This document shows positions 1 to 5,679 of a stretch of DNA of 8,466 bases, piece by piece. Within the stretch, counting starts at the first letter, position 1, and each line of letters opens with the position of its first letter. Position numbers and translations under genes: made by a program. This DNA comes from RGIG8748 sp045576175 (GTDB lineage: Bacteria; Bacillota; Clostridia; UMGS1810), in contig JAZNFW010000095.1 in the NCBI GenBank assembly GCA_045576175.1, positions 1 to 8,466 on the forward strand, written 5' to 3'. Under the pieces are notes generated by a model. The model ran no database searches. It saw only the letters and a list, made by a program, of their open reading frames with translations, and had not been told where the DNA came from.

Positions 1-524
1 GGATGAGCATCCATTACAGTTTTAACGCCTTCTGGAGCGGCGATTAAGTTCATAAGTTTAATATCTGTGCAACCGCGTTGCTTAATAAAGTCAATTGCGG
101 CTACGGCACTACCACCAGTTGCAAGCATTGGGTCTACTAAAATAATAGTTCTCTCTTGCGCGTCAATAGGAAGTTTGCAGTAATATTCAACAGGCATATG
201 AGTTTCTGGGTCACGATATAAACCGATATGACCTACTTTAGCATTAGGAACAAGTGTTAAAATACCATTAACCATACCAAGACCTGCTCTTAAAATTGGA
301 ACTATCGCAAGTTTTTTGCCCTTTATAATCTTCTGAGTTGTTTTTTTAATCGGTGTTTCGATTTCTATATCTTCAAGAGGAAGGTCTCTTAAAGATTCGA
401 AACACATAAGCATTGTTATCTCTTCTACAAGCTCGCGAAACTCTTTGTTTGTAGTTGATTTCTGCCTAAGGATTGTAGTTTTGTGCTGAATTAACGGATG
501 GTCAAATATTGTAACATTTTTCAT
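1..524 (-). CDS. upp: Uracil phosphoribosyltransferase, 3' end cut by window edge
   Basis: The enzyme converts uracil and PRPP to UMP in the cytoplasm, the salvage step for imported uracil. The first 174 residues are present. The family is usually about 208 residues, so roughly 35 are missing beyond base 1. The PRPP-binding loop is clear at residues 131-139 (DPMLATGGS). An ILRAGLGM segment lies at 77-84 and a GLYRD segment at 101-105, both typical of Upp. The missing C-terminal part would hold the uracil-binding flap, so its integrity cannot be judged. The ATG at 524 is preceded by AGGAG (533-537 on the plus strand) with an 8-nt spacer. Only 15 nt separate it from the uraA stop, and the Shine-Dalgarno lies in that gap, so upp is almost certainly cotranscribed with the permease. 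Identification is secure. Confidence 0.96.
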   Translation of the reverse strand, partial: MKNVTIFDHPLIQHKTTILRQKSTTNKEFRELVEEITMLMCFESLRDLPLEDIEIETPIKKTTQKIIKGKKLAIVPILRAGLGMVNGILTLVPNAKVGHIGLYRDPETHMPVEYYCKLPIDAQERTIILVDPMLATGGSAVAAIDFIKQRGCTDIKLMNLIAAPEGVKTVMDAH

Positions 525-539
525 ATAATGCACTCCTAG

Positions 540-1892
540 TTATTGTTCTTTTGCCTTGGATACCACAAGGTTTACTATTATACCAAGTATAAGTGCACAC
601 GCTACGGAAGTGAGAGTTACCTTACCGAATGTAAGTGTGAGACCGCCTATTCCGGTAATAAGAATTGTAGATACCACGAAAAGATTTTTGTTATGATTTA
701 AATCTACCTTCTGTACCATCTTAAGACCGGATACAGCTATAAAGCCATAAAGTGCCATACACACACCGCCCATTACGCAAGAAGGTATGGAATTTACAAA
801 AGCTATAAACGGAGATACAAAGGATATAACAATAGCAAGTATTGCCGCAGTTATGATTGTATATACAGAAGCATTCTTTGTAATAGCTACGCAACCTACA
901 GATTCGCCGTATGTGGTGTTAGGACATCCGCCAAAGATGGCACCCACTATGGAACCCACACCATCACCAAGAAGTGTTCTGTGGAGACCGGGCTCTTTTA
1001 AGAGGTCTCTCTCTATAATAGAGGAAATGTTCTTATGGTCTGCAAGATGTTCTGCGAACACAACAAAAGCAACAGGAATGTATGCTACTGCTATACTTCC
1101 TATATAAGCTGCGTTTAATTCTTTTACTCCCTTAAGAGCTGTAGTGATTGTAAAATCAGGAACAGAAAGGAAGGTTTCAAGTGTTACCTTACCCTCTGTA
1201 AGAAGAGCCGCAAAGGGAGCTGTGTTGAGTATCTTAAGAGCATCAATATCAAAAGCAAAACCGATTGCAGTAAAGATAGCACAAGCAGCATAACCGCCCA
1301 AAATACCGAAAATAAACGGAATAAGCTTACCCATCTTCTTACCATAAGTAGAAGATATTATTGTAACAACAAGAGTTATAATACCGCAAAGCACAGTTAC
1401 AAGAGGAGAAGCTGCAACATCAGGAATGCTGCCCTTGGTTATATCACCTATGGCGTTTCCTGCAAGCGAAAGACCGATTATAGCAACTACAGGGCCTATA
1501 ACGGTTGCCGGCATAAGTCTGTCTATCCAATTAACTCCTACAAGCTTAACAACCAAAGCTATAACAACATACACAAGGCCTGCAAAAATTGCACCGAGTA
1601 TAATACCTGCGTAGCCAGCCTGAACAGAAACCGCACCTGCAAAGGCAGCAGCCATTGAGCCTATGAAAGCAAAGGATGAACCGAGGAAAACAGGGCTCTT
1701 CTTCTTGGTAAAGAGTACATAAACCAATGTACCCAAGCCTGCACCAAAGAGAGCTGCAGCAGAGCTCATACCATTACCTACGATAACCGGAACTACAAGA
1801 GTAGCTGTCATAATTGCAAGGAGCTGCTGAATTGCAAAAATGATGAGCTGACCAAATTTCGGTTTGTCTTCAACACCATAAATCATTTTCAT
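540..1892 (-). CDS. uraA: Uracil permease, NCS2 (nucleobase:cation symporter-2) family
   Basis: This inner-membrane symporter brings in uracil with protons. The 450-residue protein is almost wholly hydrophobic, consistent with the 14-segment UraA fold. The two carboxylates that bind substrate in E. coli UraA (E241 and E290, 49 residues apart) correspond to E281 in FAEHLADH and E330 in the signature PNTTYGESVG, also 49 apart. The following EPGLHRTLLGDG stretch (300-311) is typical of uracil permeases rather than xanthine or uric acid members of the family. The start ATG at 1892 has GGAGGG six bases upstream; a second in-frame ATG two codons later is less well spaced. It is the first gene of a uraA-upp operon, so import is directly tied to conversion to UMP. 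The 5' leader is only about 25 nt, too short for a PyrR attenuator. Firmicute orthologs are also called pyrP. Confidence 0.95.
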   Translation of the reverse strand: MKMIYGVEDKPKFGQLIIFAIQQLLAIMTATLVVPVIVGNGMSSAAALFGAGLGTLVYVLFTKKKSPVFLGSSFAFIGSMAAAFAGAVSVQAGYAGIILGAIFAGLVYVVIALVVKLVGVNWIDRLMPATVIGPVVAIIGLSLAGNAIGDITKGSIPDVAASPLVTVLCGIITLVVTIISSTYGKKMGKLIPFIFGILGGYAACAIFTAIGFAFDIDALKILNTAPFAALLTEGKVTLETFLSVPDFTITTALKGVKELNAAYIGSIAVAYIPVAFVVFAEHLADHKNISSIIERDLLKEPGLHRTLLGDGVGSIVGAIFGGCPNTTYGESVGCVAITKNASVYTIITAAILAIVISFVSPFIAFVNSIPSCVMGGVCMALYGFIAVSGLKMVQKVDLNHNKNLFVVSTILITGIGGLTLTFGKVTLTSVACALILGIIVNLVVSKAKEQ

Positions 1893-1898
1893 TTTTAT

Positions 1899-1904
1899 CC
1901 CTCC
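1899..1904 (-). promoter_or_regulatory. Shine-Dalgarno site of uraA
   Basis: GGAGGG on the minus strand lies 6 nt before the ATG at 1892. It favours this start over the in-frame ATG at 1886. Confidence 0.85.
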
Positions 1905-1925
1905 AAGGATTATTTAGTTGTAATA

Positions 1926-1954
1926 ATTTTAACACAATATTTTGTGGTTTTCAA
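1926..1954 (-). promoter_or_regulatory. Sigma-A-type promoter of uraA-upp
   Basis: On the minus strand a -35 box TTGAAA (1949-1954) is followed after exactly 17 nt by a -10 box TAAAAT (1926-1931). Transcription would begin near 1919, leaving a leader of about 26 nt that carries only the ribosome binding site. The promoter lies between the metY terminator and uraA, so the uracil operon is transcribed independently. A short inverted repeat, CACAA-TATT-TTGTG (1933-1946 read on the plus strand), falls inside the spacer and could be an operator, though this is only a guess from position. Confidence 0.82.
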
Positions 1955-1976
1955 TAGTTTTTTGTAAAAAAAGCAC

Positions 1977-2009
1977 AAAAAAAGGAAATTCCATACGAAT
2001 TTCCTTTTT
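1977..2009 (-). terminator. Rho-independent terminator after metY
   Basis: A perfect 13-bp stem (arms 1979-1991 and 1997-2009) encloses a 5-nt loop. On the minus strand the second arm runs into a tract of seven T, followed after GTGC by another T run. It begins about 11 nt past the metY stop codon. The arms end in A and T runs, so the structure could also work to some extent on the plus strand. Confidence 0.92.
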
Positions 2010-2020
2010 GTATCGATATA

Positions 2021-3286
2021 TTATACTCTGTCTAGTGCCTGCTTTAAATCTTCCAGTATATCTTCTACATTTTCAAGACCTACAGAAAGTCTTACAAGAC
2101 CGGGAGTAATTCCGCAATTTACAAGCTGCTCATCGGTAAGCTGACGATGTGTGGAGCTTGCAGGATGAAGAACACAGGTTCTTATGTCTGCAACGTGTAC
2201 AAGGTTACGGGCAATCTTTAAACTGTCTATAAATTTAACAGCATTTTCCCTTGAACCCTTTATGGAAAGAGCTACAACACCGCAGGTACCTTTGGGAAGA
2301 TACTTTTTAGAAAGTTCGTGATACTTATCGTCTGAAAGACCGGGATAATTTACGAATTCTACCTTAGGATGATTTTTTAAAAACTCTGCACACTTAAGAG
2401 CATTTTCGCAGTGTCTGTCCATACGAACATGGAGGGTTTCTATACCAAGGTTAAGAAGCCATGCGGCATGAGCCGAGGGGTACACACCAAGGTCTCTCAT
2501 AAGCTGAACTCTTGCCTTTGTGATATATGCCGCCTTGCCGAAATCTCTTGTATATACAACGCCGTGATAGCTTTCGTCCGGCTCGGTCATTTCGGGGAAT
2601 TTGCCGTTTGTCCAGTCAAATTTACCGCTGTCTACAATAACACCCCCTACCTGAAGTGCATGACCGTCCAGATACTTTGTGGTGGAATGTATAACGATAT
2701 CTGCACCAAATTCGAAGGGTCTGCAAAGGTATGGTGTAGCAAAGGTGTTGTCTATTATAAGCGGACAATCATTATTGTGAGCCAATTTGGCAAACTTTTC
2801 TATATCAAGTACGCAAAGTGCGGGATTTGCAATTGTTTCGCCAAATATTGCCTTTGTGTTGGGCTTAACATATTTCTGAAGCTCTTCTAAAGGCAAATCT
2901 GCATCTACAAATGTCATATCTATGCCAAATCTCTTAAGTGTAACGGCAAAGAGATTTACGGTACCGCCATAGATGGTGCCTGCACTTATAAAGTGGTCGC
3001 CTGCTTTCATTATGTTAAGTAGCGAAATAAGTGATGCCGACTGACCCGATGTGGTGCAAAGCGCTCCTACACCGCCCTCCATAGCTGCAATCTTATTTTC
3101 CACAGCTTCTACGGTAGGATTGGATATTCTGGAATACATATGACCTGCTTCTGTAAGGTCGAAGAGCTTGCCTATGTGCTCGGAAGAATCGTATGCATAT
3201 GTGGTGCTCTGATATATAGGAAGAACATTGGTTTCTCCGTTTTTAGGCTCATAGCCCTCGTGTAAGCATTGTGTTTCTATTTTCAT
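2021..3286 (-). CDS. metY: O-acetylhomoserine sulfhydrylase (O-acetylhomoserine aminocarboxypropyltransferase)
   Basis: This cytoplasmic PLP enzyme of the Cys/Met-metabolism family makes L-homocysteine from O-acetyl-L-homoserine and sulfide, in the direct sulfhydrylation route to methionine. The protein is 421 residues, the usual MetY length and longer than the roughly 380-400 of cystathionine gamma-synthases and lyases. The PLP lysine is K204 in HSTTKYLDGHA, followed by QVGGVIVDSG. The segments TEPDESYHGVVY (234-245) and ADIRTCVLHPASSTHRQLT (366-384) are characteristic of MetY. The reading frame stays open to an ATG at 3343, but the ATG at 3286 is chosen because GGAGG lies 7 nt before it and the family N-terminus (MKIETQCLHEG) begins there. 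The gene appears to be a single unit ending at the hairpin at 1977-2009. Related enzymes such as methionine gamma-lyase share the fold, so substrate is assigned by family resemblance. Confidence 0.93.
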   Translation of the reverse strand: MKIETQCLHEGYEPKNGETNVLPIYQSTTYAYDSSEHIGKLFDLTEAGHMYSRISNPTVEAVENKIAAMEGGVGALCTTSGQSASLISLLNIMKAGDHFISAGTIYGGTVNLFAVTLKRFGIDMTFVDADLPLEELQKYVKPNTKAIFGETIANPALCVLDIEKFAKLAHNNDCPLIIDNTFATPYLCRPFEFGADIVIHSTTKYLDGHALQVGGVIVDSGKFDWTNGKFPEMTEPDESYHGVVYTRDFGKAAYITKARVQLMRDLGVYPSAHAAWLLNLGIETLHVRMDRHCENALKCAEFLKNHPKVEFVNYPGLSDDKYHELSKKYLPKGTCGVVALSIKGSRENAVKFIDSLKIARNLVHVADIRTCVLHPASSTHRQLTDEQLVNCGITPGLVRLSVGLENVEDILEDLKQALDRV

Positions 3287-3293
3287 TTTGTTT

Positions 3294-3298
3294 CCTCC
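3294..3298 (-). promoter_or_regulatory. Shine-Dalgarno site that fixes the metY start
   Basis: GGAGG (within AGGGAGGAAA) on the minus strand stands 7 nt before the ATG at 3286. It lies inside the longer open frame that could start at 3343, which shows that the upstream 19 codons are leader and not protein. Confidence 0.88.
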
Positions 3299-3328
3299 CT
3301 GCAAAATAAATGTGCAAAAAATTACAAA

Positions 3329-3378
3329 GGGTCGGATTTCCACATCCTACACTTTTGGCCGATGTGGATATCGACCCC
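3329..3378 (-). repeat. Long imperfect inverted repeat between the DivIVA-like gene and metY; possible dispersed element and terminator
   Basis: The left arm (3329-3346) starts GGGTCG and ends CCACATC. The right arm (3361-3377) is its reverse complement apart from one bulged base and one mismatch in the middle, and the loop is 14 nt. On the minus strand the hairpin is followed by TTTGTAATTTTTT, so it can act as a Rho-independent terminator for the DivIVA-like gene, whose stop is about 20 nt upstream. The arrangement, a GGGGTCGATATCCACATC-type arm filling a short intergenic gap, resembles the palindromic intergenic repeats scattered through clostridial genomes. That resemblance is from memory, and only one copy is in this window. 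Confidence 0.65.
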
Positions 3379-3396
3379 TACAATTCTATAATTATA

Positions 3397-3426
3397 ATTA
3401 TGCTCTCTTAAAAAATGTTTTGTCAA
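3397..3426 (-). promoter_or_regulatory. Possible metY promoter inside the end of the DivIVA-like gene
   Basis: On the minus strand TTGACA (3421-3426) is followed after 18 nt by CATAAT (3397-3402). This is a good sigma-A match that overlaps the last codons and stop of the DivIVA-like gene. If used, transcription would start near 3390 and give metY a leader of about 100 nt containing the hairpin at 3329-3378. No convincing promoter is visible between the hairpin and metY. The TTGACA also encodes Leu-Asp-Lys, so the match may be accidental. Confidence 0.45.
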
Positions 3427-4036
3427 GAAGCCCGAACTTTTCCTTTACAGATGATTTCTTTTCATCTGTAACATCATTGGCTTTGGAAGCTATATCCTGC
3501 TCTATACCGCCAAGCTCAGCATCTATTTTCTTTAAAGTCTTTTCTACGGCATGTCTTACCTCGGATATGTACATCTTGGCAGTTTCAAGTTTCTTAACCT
3601 CGTCATCAACCTTAACATGTGCTTCGTCTATCATATCCTGTGCACGGGTGTTTGCTTCGCTTATCATTGAGGAAGCACATTTTTCTGCGTTTATTATAGC
3701 AGTGCTTATAATATCACTCTTGTTTCTTAAATCCTCTGTTTCCACAGCCATCGCCTCATAGTCGGAAACTAGTGCTTTGTGGGCATCCTCAAGTTCCTTA
3801 AGCTGTGTCCTTAAAAGCTCAACCTCAGTTTTAAGGCTTTGTGATTCTTCGGAAAGAGTTTTGTTGTTTTCCGAAAGGTTTTTAATCTGCGACATATAGT
3901 TATCTGCCGCCTTTGAAGCTGTCTTTTTCTGTGCTTCTATCTCGGCTTCGTGCTGGAGATTGAGTTCACTTATATACTGACAAACACTTTTCTTGCTATA
4001 GCCGAAAACTTTGCTTTTGATTTCTGTAAGTTCCAT
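3398..4036 (-). CDS. DivIVA-like coiled-coil protein of unknown specific role
   Basis: The 212-residue protein has no signal peptide or membrane segment and is highly charged. Residues 6-25 (an FGYSKKSVCQYISEL stretch) resemble the short N-terminal DivIVA lipid-binding domain, where an FGY/FGG turn is followed by a helix. Residues about 27-105 form a long heptad-like coiled coil rich in Glu, Lys, Leu and Gln. A second helical stretch at about 110-185 includes AEKCASSMISEANTRAQDMI, similar in style to the C-terminal helices of DivIVA/GpsB-type proteins. Such proteins mark the septum or poles and scaffold cell division or envelope growth in Gram-positive bacteria. The family call is moderate and the exact role is not known. 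The start ATG at 4036 has GGAGAG 7 nt upstream. It has its own exact-consensus promoter and is probably a single-gene transcript ending at the hairpin at 3329-3378. Confidence 0.75.
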   Translation of the reverse strand: MELTEIKSKVFGYSKKSVCQYISELNLQHEAEIEAQKKTASKAADNYMSQIKNLSENNKTLSEESQSLKTEVELLRTQLKELEDAHKALVSDYEAMAVETEDLRNKSDIISTAIINAEKCASSMISEANTRAQDMIDEAHVKVDDEVKKLETAKMYISEVRHAVEKTLKKIDAELGGIEQDIASKANDVTDEKKSSVKEKFGLLDKTFFKRA

Positions 4037-4068
4037 AGTATATCTCTCCGTAAAATTTATTCAACATA

Positions 4069-4097
4069 ATTATACATTTTTCTTTTGTCATTGTCAA
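4069..4097 (-). promoter_or_regulatory. Exact-consensus sigma-A promoter of the DivIVA-like gene
   Basis: TTGACA (4092-4097) and TATAAT (4069-4074) on the minus strand are separated by exactly 17 nt. Transcription would start near 4062, giving a leader of about 25 nt that contains the ribosome binding site. All twelve box positions match consensus, which predicts strong and largely unregulated expression unless something represses it. Confidence 0.9.
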
Positions 4098-4098
4098 C

Positions 4099-4122
4099 AC
4101 AAAACAAAAGGTGTAGTTTTGT
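4099..4122. repeat. Seven-base inverted repeat just upstream of the -35 box
   Basis: ACAAAAC (4099-4105) and GTTTTGT (4116-4122) are perfect inverted arms with a 10-nt centre. They sit between the radC stop and the consensus promoter at 4069-4097. The stem is AT-rich and lacks a following T tract on the minus strand, so it is a poor terminator for radC. It could be a regulator site or chance. Confidence 0.35.
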
Positions 4123-4136
4123 ACTTCCTGCCGTTA

Positions 4137-4871
4137 TTACAAATACTGAGTTCCCATAGCCTCGAGCATTCCCCTCTCGGACAGACTGCAGTAGTCTTTT
4201 CCCGAGCATATTATATGGTCTATCACAGCTATATCTATGCCCTCTAGCAAATCTATAATCCTGCTTGTGACTGCAAGATCACTCGATGACGGATGAGGAC
4301 TATCGCCCGGGTGATTATGTGACAGAATAACGCCCGAGGGTTTTCTAAGAAGGACTATCTCCATTATTCTTCGTATATCCACACTGGATGCACTGCATGT
4401 GCCGTCGCTTATTACATCGGCGGCAATTACATCTCGCTTTGAGTTGAGACTTATGAGAATGAATTTTTCAGAAGATAATCCTTCAAAAAACTTAAAGCAG
4501 TAGTCTGCGGCATCTCTGTGCGTTGCAAGTCTTACCTTCTTTTCTACACTACTGCGGCTTAATCTGTTCCTAAGCTCGTTTATGTACATTATGAGTATGG
4601 CTCCCTTTTCGCCTACTCCCTTCACGCTGCAAAGTTCATCGTATGTAGCACCAAACACGCCATCTATTGTTTTGAACTTATCCATAAGAGCGTGCCCTAT
4701 GGGATTGGTATTGCCGTTTCTGTAGACATAATAAAGCAAAAATTCCAGAATCTCGTGATCCTGAAAAGAGTCTATCCCCTTTTCAAAGAATCTTTTTCTC
4801 ATACGCTCTCTATGTCCCGCGTGAACATTTTGATCTTTGGTGTTTTCCTTTTTGATGTCTTGGCTACTCAT
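4137..4871 (-). CDS. radC: RadC family JAB/JAMM-domain protein (UPF0758)
   Basis: The 244-residue protein is close to the usual RadC length (about 225-230). Residues about 17-100 form the N-terminal helical part, with a helix-hairpin-helix-like SVKGVGEKGA at 82-91. Residues about 115-244 are the JAB/MPN domain. Its metal site is intact: H185, H187, S195 and D198 in SHNHPGDSPHPSSSD fit HxHx7Sx2D. The loop reads PGDSPHPS where many RadC proteins have PSGDPTPS, with unchanged spacing. RadC was named for DNA repair, but its true biochemical role remains unsettled; the metal site suggests a hydrolase. The ATG at 4871 has AGGAG (4879-4883) 7 nt upstream, and that site overlaps the tlyA stop codon, so translation is coupled. 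The gene ends in tandem stops TAATAA. It is the last gene of the isoprenoid operon, and no strong terminator follows it. Confidence 0.92.
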   Translation of the reverse strand: MSSQDIKKENTKDQNVHAGHRERMRKRFFEKGIDSFQDHEILEFLLYYVYRNGNTNPIGHALMDKFKTIDGVFGATYDELCSVKGVGEKGAILIMYINELRNRLSRSSVEKKVRLATHRDAADYCFKFFEGLSSEKFILISLNSKRDVIAADVISDGTCSASSVDIRRIMEIVLLRKPSGVILSHNHPGDSPHPSSSDLAVTSRIIDLLEGIDIAVIDHIICSGKDYCSLSERGMLEAMGTQYL

Positions 4872-4881
4872 ATTCTGTCTC

Positions 4882-5679
4882 CTACATTTCGTGGGATTTT
4901 GCTACAATTTCTTCTATGTTTACATCGTCTGGAAACTCGGTGTTCTTTCCGTCCTTGGACAAATACAGAAGATACTCTATATTTCCCTCAGGACCCTTTA
5001 TGGGCGAAAAGTCCAGCCCTTTAAGAGAAAAACCAATACTGTGGGCAAAATCTGCGGTGTTTTCTATAACACTTTGGTGCACTTTTGCATCGCGGACAAC
5101 ACCCTTTTTGCCAACTTCCTCTCTGCCTGCCTCAAACTGCGGCTTAATAAGTGCCACAAGCTCTCCGCCGCCAGAGAGAAGCTCGTACGCTACAGGAAGA
5201 ACAAGACGAAGCGATATAAAAGATACATCTATAGATATAAATTCCACATTGTCTTCTATAAGCGAAAAATCAAGGTAGCGGACATTTGTCCTTTCCATAT
5301 TGACTACTCTTTCGTCACTTCGAAGCTTCCAGGCGAGCTGTCCGTAACCTACATCTATGGCATACACCTTGGATGCACCGTTTTGAAGCATACAATCTGT
5401 AAAACCGCCTGTAGACGCACCGATATCGGCACAGACCTTGCCGTTTAAATCTATCGGAAATACACTGAGCGATTTTTCGAGCTTATATCCGCCACGGCTT
5501 ACATAGGGCATCCCCTGAGAACGAACCTCAATATTCATACCCTCTTTTATTTTGTCTCCTGCCTTAAATGCCTTTTGCCCGTCCACATACACGGCTCCTG
5601 CCATAATAAGAGCTCTGCCCTTTTCTCGGCTTTCCACAAGGCCTCTGTTTACAAGTTCTACATCTAAACGACCTACCAT
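4882..5679 (-). CDS. tlyA: TlyA family rRNA 2'-O-methyltransferase (S4 domain plus FtsJ-like fold)
   Basis: TlyA proteins methylate ribose 2'-hydroxyls of cytidines in 16S and 23S rRNA using S-adenosylmethionine; the Mycobacterium enzyme sets capreomycin sensitivity. The 265-residue protein has an N-terminal S4 RNA-binding domain (about 2-60, beginning RLDVELVNRGL). A Rossmann methyltransferase domain follows, with the SAM loop at 85-93 (DIGASTGGF). The K-D-K-E tetrad is complete: K66 in SRGGYK, D151 in SIDVSFISL, K179 in LIKPQFEAG and E235 in GNIEYLLYL. Each lies three residues before its Mycobacterium counterpart (K69, D154, K182, E238), so the spacing is fully conserved. The ATG at 5679 directly abuts the dxs stop (TAGATG) with no gap, and a weak AAAGGA lies 12 nt upstream, which points to coupling with dxs. 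Older databases label this family hemolysin A, a name not supported by the motifs. Confidence 0.94.
   Translation of the reverse strand: MVGRLDVELVNRGLVESREKGRALIMAGAVYVDGQKAFKAGDKIKEGMNIEVRSQGMPYVSRGGYKLEKSLSVFPIDLNGKVCADIGASTGGFTDCMLQNGASKVYAIDVGYGQLAWKLRSDERVVNMERTNVRYLDFSLIEDNVEFISIDVSFISLRLVLPVAYELLSGGGELVALIKPQFEAGREEVGKKGVVRDAKVHQSVIENTADFAHSIGFSLKGLDFSPIKGPEGNIEYLLYLSKDGKNTEFPDDVNIEEIVAKSHEM

Noticed and set aside
1893..1976. PyrR-type attenuator or other riboswitch before uraA
   Set aside because: The predicted leader is about 26 nt and contains only the ribosome binding site.
2411..2890. Open frame of 159 codons on the plus strand opposite metY
   Set aside because: It is Cys-rich, matches no family I recognise, and is fully antisense to the PLP-enzyme core, including the K204 region.
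3287..3343. N-terminal extension of MetY to an ATG at 3343
   Set aside because: The extension contains the Shine-Dalgarno of the ATG at 3286 and runs into the hairpin repeat. Family proteins begin at the later start.
3287..3397. SAM riboswitch or T-box leader before metY
   Set aside because: The gap is about 110 nt and is dominated by one hairpin. I see no SAM-I kink-turn and multi-stem core, and no T-box sequence.
4099..4136. Rho-independent terminator after radC
   Set aside because: The only hairpin has a 7-bp AT-rich stem with a 10-nt loop and no T tract following on the minus strand. Readthrough into the DivIVA-like gene is possible.
4837..5448. Open frame of 203 codons on the plus strand opposite tlyA
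   Set aside because: It lies antisense to a tlyA gene with an intact catalytic tetrad. Its translation is Lys/Arg/Tyr/Cys-rich with no recognisable domain, as expected of a shadow frame.
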